DNA of 48,690 bases from Nemertoderma westbladi (lineage: Eukaryota > Xenacoelomorpha > Nemertodermatida > Nemertodermatidae): contig JAUCBJ010004635.1 of NCBI GenBank assembly GCA_032718475.1, forward strand, positions 1 to 48,690. Reading direction: 5' to 3'. The notes beneath the pieces are model-generated. The model saw only the letters and a program-made list of their open reading frames with translations. It searched no databases and had not been told where the DNA came from. The position numbers and the translations under genes are program-made. Positions 10,511-19,743 of the stretch are shown here, piece after piece; the first letter of the stretch is position 1, and each line of letters opens with the position of its first letter.

Positions 10511-11315
10511 AAACCGGTAACTTGTACTAACTTGTACTGTAAACTTGTAACAGGCGATACTGGCCGACCCGGCTCATGGGTACTGATATATCCCAACCAC
10601 CAAGACTACCCCCCCCCCCCCCACCCTCCCTCCCACAAACACCCTCCCTCCACCCCAGATTTACCGGTGCCAGGAGCTAGCAACACTAGCTATGCTACTG
10701 CAAGCTACTGCCAATGCACAAAAATAGATGCTGTGTCAAAAAAAATGTAGTAATACACTAAAACATTAAATGTTCACTATAAATATTATGATGACGTGTT
10801 TATATAATAATATATTGTATATATTATCTCAAATATACTTGAGACATACTTCTAATTTCCGCTTAATTGATGTGTACGGTCTACTCTGGATTCCCTTATT
10901 AATAATGGGCTCACTTGAATTGAATTAAACTACAAGTATATTTATTGTAAGTAAATTTCAATGTGACGATTTGATGCCGCTGTTTTTTGTACTAAAGCCA
11001 TAGTAATAAATAATATTAGTAATAATATTAAATAAGAAAAACTTTTTTGAATAAAAATATTCCAAGTGATAAATATTAATTAAAAAGTTGAGTTATATAT
11101 ATGCAGTATATTGTGAATAGAACAAGTAAGCAACAAGGTGCAACAAATACGTAGCATAAGTCATAAGTCGTGGCTTGAACCGGTGACTGCTCGCAACCTG
11201 AATGGTCAGGCTACTACTAATACTGTGTGCTCCAAGAAACATTCAGTCATTATACCATTAAATGCCACTTAGGCCTAAAAGTTAGACCAACAACATCTAA
11301 ATATTTCAAACTTAC
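10511..11315. other. Gene-poor interval after the LINE
   Basis: It contains a cytosine-rich pyrimidine tract (about 10608..10660), then AT-rich DNA. A possible LINE 3' end lies near 10890..10930 (ttgaattgaatt tail). No convincing reading frame; the proline-rich plus-strand frame over the C-tract is low-complexity translation. Confidence 0.5.
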
Positions 11316-11478
11316 CAGATATTACAAATGTGGCATGATATCCAGTTAATTCAGTATCTAAATCACTTTTAAAGTGAAGAAAAAGTTTATTGGATGACGA
11401 TGTTATTGGTGAAGGAATTGAAGTTGTCCCAGTTAAAGTCTTTAATAATGGTGCTGTAGCATCTACCCCATCATACAC
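11316..11478 (-). CDS. CUB domain, second-half exon
   Basis: This 163-bp exon begins in phase 0 (acceptor ctaatag) with VYDGVDATAPLL, followed by KTLTG, a PSPITSSSNKLFLHF strand, KSD and GYHATFVIS, and leaves in phase 1 at a ctggtaagt donor. This is the standard second half of a CUB domain: the DG loop, L-G turn, SS-N-L-L-F strand and the G-F-A-x-F end strand. Joined to the exon at 47714..47889 it gives a continuous YDLLKVYDG sequence at one of the most conserved CUB positions, total 113 codons, the normal length. The fourth CUB Cys, usually in the L-C-G turn, is replaced (TLTG), matching loss of the third. The phase-1 exit fits the phase-1 EGF exon at 7370..7492. Confidence 0.85.
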
Positions 11479-11728
11479 CTATTAGAATATTAAATCAGTT
11501 ATATTGCTTTTTGCTTTTTGCAAAAATGCTATTGCTTTTTATATATTTGTATACTTTATATAGTATATAGTAATTTATATAGTATATAGATGTTGGTTAT
11601 AACAACTATGCCATGTCGAAATCTGTATAATGGCGTATTTACGACCAGTTTTATATAAGATGAGGCGAGAGCGTTTTCCTGGATCTAATGGCTTTTGGTA
11701 ATCATCTGAACGCCAAAACGGGCGTTAA

Positions 11729-12453
11729 TGACATTCCTTTAGGAAACAGAGTGGAAGGGTTTACTGTGGAAGATCACCCATGGTGGTGAACAGGCATTCC
11801 TTTAGGAAACAGAGTGGGAGGGTTTACTGTGGAAGATCACCCATGGTGGTGAACAGGCATTCCTTAAGGAAACAGAGTGGAAGGGTTTACTGTGGAAGTT
11901 TACCTATGGTGGTGAACAGGCATTCCTTAAGGAAACAGAGTGGAAGGGTTTACTGTGGAAAATCACCCATGGTGGTGAACAGGCATTCCTTTAGGAAACA
12001 GAGTGGGAGGGTTTTCTGTGGAAGATCACCCATGGTGGTGAACAGGCATTCCTTTAGGAAACAGAGTGGGAGGGTTTTCTGTGGAAGATCACCCATGGTG
12101 GTGAACAGACATTCCTTCAGGAAACAGAATGGAAGGGTTTACTGTGGAAGATCATCCATGGTGGTAAACAGGCATTCCTTTAGGAAATAGAGTGGAAGTG
12201 TTTACTGTGGAAGATCACCCATGGTGGTGAACAGGCATTCCTTTAGGAAACAGAGTGGAAGGGTTTACTGTGGAAGATCATCCATGGTGGTGAACAGGCA
12301 TTCCTTTAGGAAACAGAGTGGAAGGGTTTACTGTGGAAGATCATCCATGGTGGTGAATAGGCATTCCTTTAGTAAACAGAGTGGGAGGGTTTTCTGTGGA
12401 AGATCACCCATGGTGGTGAACAGGCATTCCTTTAGGAAACATAGTGGAAGTGA
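11729..12453. repeat. 63-bp minisatellite, about 11.5 copies
   Basis: A 63-bp unit repeats in register with starts at 11780, 11843, 11906 and so on to 12410, preceded by a partial copy from about 11729. Because 63 is a multiple of three, one plus frame stays open over many copies (MVVNRHSFRKQSGRVYCGRS per unit) until a TAG at about 12186. Variation is mostly single substitutions spread over all codon positions, so there is no sign of coding constraint. The last copy is interrupted by the TTAA insertion at 12454. Confidence 0.9.
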
Positions 12454-12457
12454 TTAA

Positions 12458-13865
12458 CCCTATTAGTACTGTAAAGGTAAATGTTGTACAAATACCGGGG
12501 GGGGGGGGGGGGGGGGGGGTGGTCATATATACCGCCCCCCTCCCTTCTAAAATCGTTAAATTTTAACGAAAACGTCTGATTTTTTTTGTTTGTACGTAGA
12601 TTTCACTAGTCTGAATCCGACCGAAAAAATGTACTGGGGTGGTTATATTGCAGCACCAAAATTACAAGTAGTGAATAATTATCTTAAAATTTGAATGATA
12701 CAATTTTCGGCTAATTGTTTTTCAATACAGGTTTTCTGGGGTGCAAAATCCTTTGGATAATATTTAAAAATAATCTGATTACTATAAATGGCTATTTTAG
12801 TCTTCTACGTAGGCAAAAAATGAAAAAAAATAAAAAGTAACCAGCACTTTTCAGTTTGAACACAAAATTTTTAATTCACTTATACGATGCTATAAACTCA
12901 TATTTTTAGGTTTTCTGGGGCGCTGATTCTAATGGAATACATTTCTAATGTGCCAGATCATTGCTACTCGTATTTTTCGGCTTAATATGGCTAATATTGG
13001 TTCGAGCACCAAATTTCATACCCATCACCAAAAAGTACAAGTTTGAGATGTCCAGTGCTGTTTTTATTGATTCCATCGCATTCAGGGCCATCATAAACCC
13101 GTATAACGCATGATACAATATGATACTATCTATTGATCAATTTGCTTATTTTCCAAAATGTGGTGCTGGCACAACAATTTTCACACTCTGGCGAAAAATA
13201 CAAGTTTGAAAACTCGATATACGATTTTTACTGATTCCATTGAATTCAGAAAACTCACAAACCCGTACAGTATAACGCTTGAAACAAGGTGACACAATCA
13301 ATTGATATATTCGATGGTTTTCAAAATTTGATACTAGCACCAAATTTTGCACACACTTCCGAAAAATACAAGTTTGGTACGCCTTGTGCAACTTGTATAT
13401 TTTCCATCGAAATCAGAACCCCACAAAACCTCTATTTCGCAAAAACAGGTTCAAACAATCAATTTACAAAATTGACATTTTGGTGCTGGCACCAAATTGG
13501 CACCCACCGAAAAATACAAGTTTGAAATTAGTTTGAAAAAAGTTTATTTATTTGAATTCCATCTAATGTAAACACCAAAAAACCGGTGTAAATAAAAAGT
13601 ATAGATGTTACAAATCATATTTCAGGAAATGTAATTTTCAAAAAACGCCTCAAAAAATGTGCCGAAAGTAGGGTTAAAAAATGGTGCTATAACTCGAAAA
13701 CTTCCCAATATTTTTGAAAACCGCTTTCACTATTAGGAAGATAATAGATTTGTAGGAAAAGTCATAAAATTTCAGATTCTCCACTGCGTTCATTTCGGAG
13801 TTATAATAAACAAACCACGGGGGGTAATATTAACCCCCCCCCCCCCCCCCTCGGGTTTAATAGGG
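12458..13865. mobile_element. Non-autonomous piggyBac-like element with TTAA duplication
   Basis: The element starts CCCTATTA at 12458 and ends TAATAGGG at 13865, and is flanked on both sides by TTAA (12454..12457 and 13866..13869). TTAA target duplication and termini beginning CCC are piggyBac hallmarks. Just inside each end is a long G/C homopolymer run and a TATATACC/AATATTACC segment, extending the terminal similarity. Length is 1408 bp. No DDE transposase frame is visible, so it would need a transposase in trans. It inserted into the last copy of the 63-bp minisatellite. The assignment rests on TSD and termini alone. Confidence 0.65.
13010..13530. repeat. Diverged repeats of about 150-166 bp inside the piggyBac-like element
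   Basis: The block aaaaatacaagtttg recurs near 13030, 13193, 13359 and 13508 with parallel flanks (tggcaccaaat before it; attccat and aacccgta after it). This gives three to four degenerate copies at spacings of about 165, 166 and 149 bp. Internal subterminal repeats are common in non-autonomous DNA transposons. Confidence 0.65.
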
Positions 13866-14284
13866 TTAAGGAGTGCCCCTGCACATTTTACATAACAAAG
13901 AATTCCCGACGTTTCCGACGTTTGAGAAATTCGCGACCTTTGCGAAATTCGCGAAGAATCCACCAGTTTCTGTGCCCTACTCATACAGTACCGTACATAC
14001 AATTAATCCATTTTATCAAAACTACCCACATAAAAAACAACTAAAACAAAATCATTCGCGGTATTTGGCACTGACTACATAATTGCCACCATAAACCGAT
14101 ACATGCAACTCACTCGGTATAATAATAGACAACAACATCTATACCTATAGCCTATGTTAGTATCATATTGTTTTATACCGTAGCAATATGTGAAGGTCAA
14201 AAAAGTGTATTAGTGTAGGTTCTAGGCATATGTAGACGTCTGTAAGCGGATTCAATTCCGTTTATTACCCACCGAAAATGGGAT

Positions 14285-14738
14285 TAGTGGCATTTTACCA
14301 ATATAGTTGGCGATGTGAGATTCAAAAAAAAAAAAAAAGAGAGAGGTGAGTGGTCAAACCACCTCAGAGGGAGAAACAAGCTAGTGAGCCTAGCACAAGG
14401 GATAACGGGAACAGGGAGTGGCGAGGTGACAATTAATCAGGTTAAGCCAATAGTGGGCGGGAAAGCACATTGGGGGTGAATAGAGCGCATCTATTGGATA
14501 TTAAGGCCGCCCTGTAGTGTAGGACTAATGTAATATTATGTGTCAATGATATAACCGTTATGATTACTGATTACTAATTTAGTTGGTTCTCCTTATAGTT
14601 GTTGAACCGGAATAGTTTTGACCGTCGTCACTAACTGCTGTATTGTATGCTGTTATATTCAGTCTGTGCTATTATCGATTACTGCCATTACTGCATTATT
14701 AACATTTAGTTATTCAGTAACTCAGTTATTTTGAACGG
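14285..14738. repeat. Dispersed repeat R, copy 1 (possible solo LTR)
   Basis: About 450 bp here match 45064..45562 almost base for base over their shared portions, in the same orientation, from gcattttaccaatatag to ttattttgaacgg. The copies differ by a replaced internal segment (a poly-A stretch here, versus a G-run and dyad there) and by point changes. Both ends abut unrelated DNA. Copy 2 lies directly upstream of a BEL/Pao gag in the minus direction, so an LTR identity is plausible but unproven. The preceding 13870..14284 is unassigned AT-rich sequence. Confidence 0.6.
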
Positions 14739-14811
14739 CCTTCGGCCCATAGATAAAAGGCGACAGCTCAGCAGCTCACGGACGTGGCGACGCGTACAAC
14801 TAACATACCGG

Positions 14812-15342
14812 TGTGACGGGATCTACGGATCCCGGTTTATCCGTTGGGTTTTCTATCCACGCGTCCCCGCCGTGTGTGAAAGGTAAAAGAGTTCTGATGT
14901 TCGGTAATATGTATAAAGGTATAATAGTCTGATATAGCACAGTATAGTATGACACGGTTACCGGTAGATAAGTATGATGGCGGTAGCGGACGGTAATAGA
15001 TGTTGCCGCTCCACCCTAACTGATCTGACTAACTGATAACTGAGATAACTGATGCAGTCAACTGGTAATATATATTGCACGGTTTGGCCGTATTACATTA
15101 CCTAGCCGATGCCTTCCCCCCATTGGCTAATATCCCTGTTGGCACCCTTTGGAGTGTTTCCCTTCACTCCTTGTGTTTTCTCTCGGTTAGGGGTTTGGCC
15201 CCTGACCCTCGTTGTGTGTTTCTCCTTCCCACTTTATTGGGGTGACACGAGGTTGGGTAATCAACCTCGTGCTCCCAATATTGCTTTACGGTTTAATGGC
15301 TCACTTTATGGGGTTTGGTGAGGCGGAATTGATTCGCTAACA
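14812..15342 (-). repeat. Putative 3' LTR of BEL/Pao element A
   Basis: On the minus strand it starts TGTTAGCGAATCAATTCC directly after a G-rich polypurine tract and ends ATCCCGTCACA, giving the TG...CA form of LTRs. The terminal block (GGATAAACCGGGATCC to GATCCCGTCACA) recurs at the end of the LTR remnant just before element B (to 21976), and the GTCACA end recurs before element C (to 26174). Length is 531 bp. No full-length partner LTR survives. Confidence 0.6.
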
Positions 15343-15929
15343 CTCCCCCCCATGCTATCTTCCCGGTGAGAAGATGGCATCAACCACTAAGTGCGCTTCA
15401 ATTCCGCTGGAACTCGATCTATTATCGGGTGTGGGGTGGAGTTATTTTCTTGGAGTCGGCTTTCCAGGCCGCTCCCTATGGGTATGATCTCACTACCCTC
15501 TGGCGTCTCGTGTCGGGCCGATCGTGCGCTTCTCTCACACAATTTTTGTTTCCCCGACACTCTCACCACTCTCATCCTAACTCTGTCTAACTCCCAACTC
15601 GCTCTTACTCTCTCCCCACACCTGAATCGCACTCTTCTCTCTCGCCAACGGCTCCTCTCACTATCTCCTCTCTACTCCCTGCCACTCTTTAAGGCCCTGA
15701 CCTCTAATGCTACCCCTGTGCTATCATACTATCTACCTTATCTAACTTACTAACTCTAACTATCTAACTCTACTAACTACTAACTCTACTCTCTGCTAAC
15801 TCTTACTACTTTTAGCTCTAACTAAAAGCCTCTAACTTTCTACTAACTCTAACTAGAACTCTCTAACTTTCTGCTAAGTCTACTAACTCTTTTCTAACTC
15901 TGACTAAAATCCTCCAACTAACTCTATCT

Positions 15930-16640
15930 CTATCTACGTGGCGCTAACGGTGCCCACAACCACAACCGGTACTACGTACCCTCTTACTAACTCTTTTCTC
16001 CATCTACGTGGCGCTAACGGTGCCCACAACCACTCTACTACTACTTTAACTAAAAACCCTCTATCTACGTGGCGCTTGTGGTGCCCACAACCACTCTACT
16101 ATCTACCCTCTACTACTCTACTACCTGGCACCCTATGTGCCCTCTCTACTACTCTACTCTCTGGCACCCTATGTGCCCTCTCTACTACCTCTATCTACGT
16201 GGCGCTTGCGGTGCCCACAACCACTCTACTACTAACTCTAACTAAAACCCTCTATCTACGTGGCGCTTGCGGTGCCCACAACCACTCTCTGCTACTACTT
16301 TCTACGTGGCGCTTCCGGTGCCCACAACCACTCTCTCCTACTACTTTCTACGTGGCGCTTCCGGTGCCCACAACCACTCTCTTGCTACTTTCTACGTGGC
16401 GCTTCCGGTGCCCACAACCACTCTCTTGCTACTTTCTACGTGGCGCTTCCGGTGCCCACAACCTCTCTACCACCGCTACTTTCTACGTGGCGCTTCCGGT
16501 GCCCACGACCTCCCTACTACTACTCGTGGCATGACAATATGCCACACTCCCTTACCCCGCCGCCTTCTAACCTACTCTCCTTCTACGTGGCGCTTACGGT
16601 GCCCACAACCCCACTACTACTACTCGTGGCATGACAATAT
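15930..16640 (-). repeat. Hairpin-bearing minisatellite in the 3' region of element A
   Basis: There are more than a dozen copies of a motif seen on the plus strand as ctacgtggcgcttccggtg followed by cccacaacc, separated by CT-rich spacers. Most copies contain short inverted arms, and the arms vary in step: GGCGC/GTGCC (with a G-U type pair), GGCAC/GTGCC, GTGGCAT/ATGCCAC and GGTAC/GTACC. Plus-strand open frames across the array (repeating FYVALPVPTT-like peptides) are translation of the repeat. The stretch 15350..15930 before it is CT-rich low-complexity DNA. Confidence 0.85.
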
Positions 16641-16836
16641 GCCACACTCCCTTGCCCCGCCGCCTTCTAACTCTACTCTCCTATCTTCTAACTACTTCTT
16701 ACTTCTACTAACTATTATTTTTAATTATTTAATTATTTATTAATATTTATTTAAATTAAATAATTATTTTTGTGGGAAGGGCGTCTCGCCCTCATTCCCA
16801 CCCCCCTCAGTCCAAAATATTGGACGACTAAACCTC

Positions 16837-19545
16837 TTAACTAGGGCGATTCTTCCAACAGGCACTCTCCCACTGCTGCTCTTGTAGGTCCTGTAGGATT
16901 CGCCGCACTCTCTTCGCCAATTCCATCTCACCAGGAATTGGTTCTCCCTCTTCTGCCACCCTGAAATCGAGTCTCTCCGCCGCCTTCTTAACTAGCTCAT
17001 CTCCTGGCATCAAAATGCCACCTCCCTCCTTGTTGTCTCCCGCCGGCAGAATGAATAGAAAGTGAAAGAACAGGCAGAACAGAAGGTAGAATAATAGTCC
17101 TATCCCTTTCCATCCTGCCTTCCTTCTCGACTTCCCCCTTGTCGGTATGCCTCCAAACCGGACCTGCGCCTCTTCCGGACACTCCTCTGGACACTCCCCC
17201 GGAGTGTTGTCCTCCGGACACCTTGCCGTCCGCTCCGCTCCATCTCCATACCGATGCTTGTTGGGAAACCTACTCTCCTCTGCCCACTTTCTTACTGTCA
17301 CCTCCCTATCTGGCTCTACTACCTCTTGTTTCTCCTCTACTTCCTCTGCGTCTTCGGTGCCTGGTATCATGCACCCAGATGTCTCCGTCACACTGCATGG
17401 GATGTTAGTTTTAACTGGGCCGCTAAGCGTCCATCCGAACGGCGTGAGGATAGCCGTCGGGTTCCGCTGCCTGTCTTCGCCGAAGACCGTCTTCATTCTC
17501 TCATGGGCCGTCGGGCAGTCCATTCCTACTATAATGGACACCTTCCTAACGTCCACCTTTGGTATTGAGAAATCGATACCCTCCAGGAATCTATACTGCT
17601 CGACCTCAATGTTGGTTGGTCGCCTGGCGTTGATGTTTATCGATTCGATGATGTGGATGGGGTCGATCGTCGCCCCATAGTCGCATCCCGGTGCAATCGC
17701 TGCTATCCTGCACCGCCCCGTCCTCGTCTCCAGGACCTCATCTTTACTCGAGACGGTAGTTACCGCCATTCTGTTCGGCCTCGTCTTTAGCCCTATCTCT
17801 TCGGCCACCCAGTTCTCCACCAGCGTGCAGGCTGCTCCGCTGTCGACCAGCATTAATGTCGTTACTGATCGACCGCCCTCTCCTGATATCTTCACTGGTA
17901 CTACCCCGAGTAGTACTTTTCTCTTCTTCTCCTCTTCTATAGTGCTTCTAGCTGCTGTTTGGCCTCCAGTCTCCTCCTCTCTTGCTGCTGTTTCTCTACA
18001 CTCTCCGGACCTGTGTCCTTCTACCACACATCGATGACATAGTCCGTTCGCGTCTGTGTAGGCTACACGATCTTGTTTGGGCAACGCTTGCCAGTGCTTA
18101 CAACTCCTGGTCTTATGTGTTCCGTCCCGATGTAATTGACATTCGAATCCTGGATTATAGCGTTCCCTGTATAGTCCTTCACGTATCGCGCGTAGGTTTA
18201 TATGTACCGATTTAGTGTTTTGGTTGTCTGCACTCGGCCTACTGGGTATATTGGGATTATGTTTATTTATGGTGTTATTTTCTTTCTGTCCCTGCCACGG
18301 TGTGGCCCTGCTACCAGCTAACTGTGGACTAGCAGTCCCCTGTGTGGCCGCATGTGGTAGTGATTGTCCTACTCTCGGGAATGGATCTGCAGGATCGTGT
18401 TCGGGTTTATGGCTTGTCCCCAAACTATCCTCGCTATAGACTGGGTCTGTTATTAATTCGGCTTCATAGTTGAGGAAGCTCGACATCTCTTCTAAGCCCG
18501 GTTCCGCACCCTTCTTCTCCCGTGTGGAGAAGGCTATCTTCCTCCACTTCCTTCGTAACCAGACCGGCAGTGCTTGCGCTATCGTGGTGATGTTGTTAGA
18601 CGCGTTGAGTTCGTATGGTGCGTCTAGCGTCTTTAACACGATTAACGCCTTCTCGACCTTGTTTGCAAAGGTCCTTATGCTAACGGGATTGTCCTGTAGG
18701 CCATCCGATGTTATGCCTCTCAGGGTTTGCCGGATGATCTTGGCCGGGTGCCCGTATTCCCTATCTAGCGCCCGCCATGCTGTCGTGAAGCCGCCCTCGA
18801 TGCCCTGGTATTGCCTCACGATGTCGTATGCTGGGCCTCCTGTATATACTTGCAGATATTTTAGGCACTCCGCCTGCGTCAAGTTCTTACTTAATATTTT
18901 GTTACTATACATGCGCCGAAACTGTAGATATTCTTCCGGCCTACTCCCATCGAATTTAAATGGTTCCACAGGTGGTAACTCGATCCTAGTTTTTAACACA
19001 TAAATCAATGTGGCCATTCCCATCGCTTGCGCTTCTAATGGGTTCGATGGATGTTGTATAGTTTCTCCTGTTGGGTGCGGTCCGTCCGTCCTATCTGTTG
19101 TTGTCCTTTGCGTCGGATATATCATTGGGGGTAACGGCCCCCTCCATATTTCCGTGTCGCATGATCTGTTCTCGTCCAAGGGGTTCGATGTTCTCGCTCC
19201 TATTGGGGTATATTGTTGATATTGTGATGGGGGAATGTCACCCTGTCCCCCTCCCACCGGTATGTTTGGTACTGGGGTTGATGTTAATATATTGGGGCCC
19301 ATACATCTATCTGCAATAATTCCCCCCTCCCCTGGATATATGTTGTGTCCCTGGAAAGTATAGTCATGCTGCTGTACCGGTACCAATATAGGCCTATTCA
19401 CTTCTTGCCTACCTACCGGTATGTACTCCGCGACTTCCGGGTTTAATCCCGTCGTCCGCGCTACCCTATCGCCTACTCTATCTCTCCCAGCATGGCCTAT
19501 AATAGTATGTGCAGTAAGGCCTACAGTATGTCCTGCAGTCTGCAT
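16837..19545 (-). CDS. BEL/Pao Gag-protease polyprotein with tail fusion, RT absent (element A)
   Basis: An uninterrupted 902-codon frame. Residues about 170-375 resemble the DUF1759-type Gag of BEL/Pao elements (PPVEPFKFDGSRPEEYLQFR, later LPVWLRRKW). A CCHC knuckle, CHRCVVEGHRSGEC, is at 503-516. The aspartic protease motif is LMLVDSGAACTLV at 563-575. The Pao-type segment IIVGMDCPTAHERM (671-684) leads to LTPFGWTLSGPV at 700-711. Then, where RT, RNase H and integrase should follow, an acidic segment joins a basic stretch (GKSRRKAGWK), a hydrophobic segment at about 814-835 and a charged C-terminus. The frame continues upstream in phase to a TGA at 19744, where element B has CGA, so the true start lies further upstream. 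Gag would form the particle and the protease would mature it; replication would need enzymes in trans. Confidence 0.8.
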   Translation of the reverse strand: MQTAGHTVGLTAHTIIGHAGRDRVGDRVARTTGLNPEVAEYIPVGRQEVNRPILVPVQQHDYTFQGHNIYPGEGGIIADRCMGPNILTSTPVPNIPVGGGQGDIPPSQYQQYTPIGARTSNPLDENRSCDTEIWRGPLPPMIYPTQRTTTDRTDGPHPTGETIQHPSNPLEAQAMGMATLIYVLKTRIELPPVEPFKFDGSRPEEYLQFRRMYSNKILSKNLTQAECLKYLQVYTGGPAYDIVRQYQGIEGGFTTAWRALDREYGHPAKIIRQTLRGITSDGLQDNPVSIRTFANKVEKALIVLKTLDAPYELNASNNITTIAQALPVWLRRKWRKIAFSTREKKGAEPGLEEMSSFLNYEAELITDPVYSEDSLGTSHKPEHDPADPFPRVGQSLPHAATQGTASPQLAGSRATPWQGQKENNTINKHNPNIPSRPSADNQNTKSVHINLRAIREGLYRERYNPGFECQLHRDGTHKTRSCKHWQALPKQDRVAYTDANGLCHRCVVEGHRSGECRETAAREEETGGQTAARSTIEEEKKRKVLLGVVPVKISGEGGRSVTTLMLVDSGAACTLVENWVAEEIGLKTRPNRMAVTTVSSKDEVLETRTGRCRIAAIAPGCDYGATIDPIHIIESININARRPTNIEVEQYRFLEGIDFSIPKVDVRKVSIIVGMDCPTAHERMKTVFGEDRQRNPTAILTPFGWTLSGPVKTNIPCSVTETSGCMIPGTEDAEEVEEKQEVVEPDREVTVRKWAEESRFPNKHRYGDGAERTARCPEDNTPGECPEECPEEAQVRFGGIPTRGKSRRKAGWKGIGLLFYLLFCLFFHFLFILPAGDNKEGGGILMPGDELVKKAAERLDFRVAEEGEPIPGEMELAKRVRRILQDLQEQQWESACWKNRPS

Positions 19546-19743
19546 GTGCCCTTCCGAATCGAAGTTTATTCTTCTCGAATCTCGAATCTCCCCGCGACTA
19601 CCGTACTCTCGATCGGCAGCTATATCCCGTCGGGAAGCTTCTCTTCGATCCCCTATCCTGCTCTCGTCTTCGTATCGGTACGTCCTGTACCCCTCTCTTG
19701 GTGTGCGGTGCGTTTCTCCGGGGCGACGGCAATCTCCCGAAGT

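Noticed and set aside
10508-10750. Proline-rich plus-strand frame
   Set aside because: Low-complexity translation of a cytosine tract after the decayed LINE.
11159-11250. Possible second tRNA-like sequence on the minus strand (ggttcaagcc B-box-like)
   Set aside because: Only the B-box-like string fits; the T arm and anticodon stem do not pair.
11780-12457. 63-bp repeats considered as a CRISPR array or a repeat-protein exon
   Set aside because: Units are contiguous without spacers, so not CRISPR; no splice sites in frame and a stop within the array, so not supported as an exon.
15938-16743. Plus-strand frames of up to 198 codons with repeating FYVALPVPTT-like peptides
   Set aside because: They are translations, in all three plus frames, of a minisatellite in the 3' region of a minus-strand BEL element; no start context, splice or family signal.
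17139-19319. Several plus-strand frames of 70-177 codons
   Set aside because: They lie antisense to the 902-codon Gag-protease frame, whose CCHC and DSG motifs make the minus strand the coding one.
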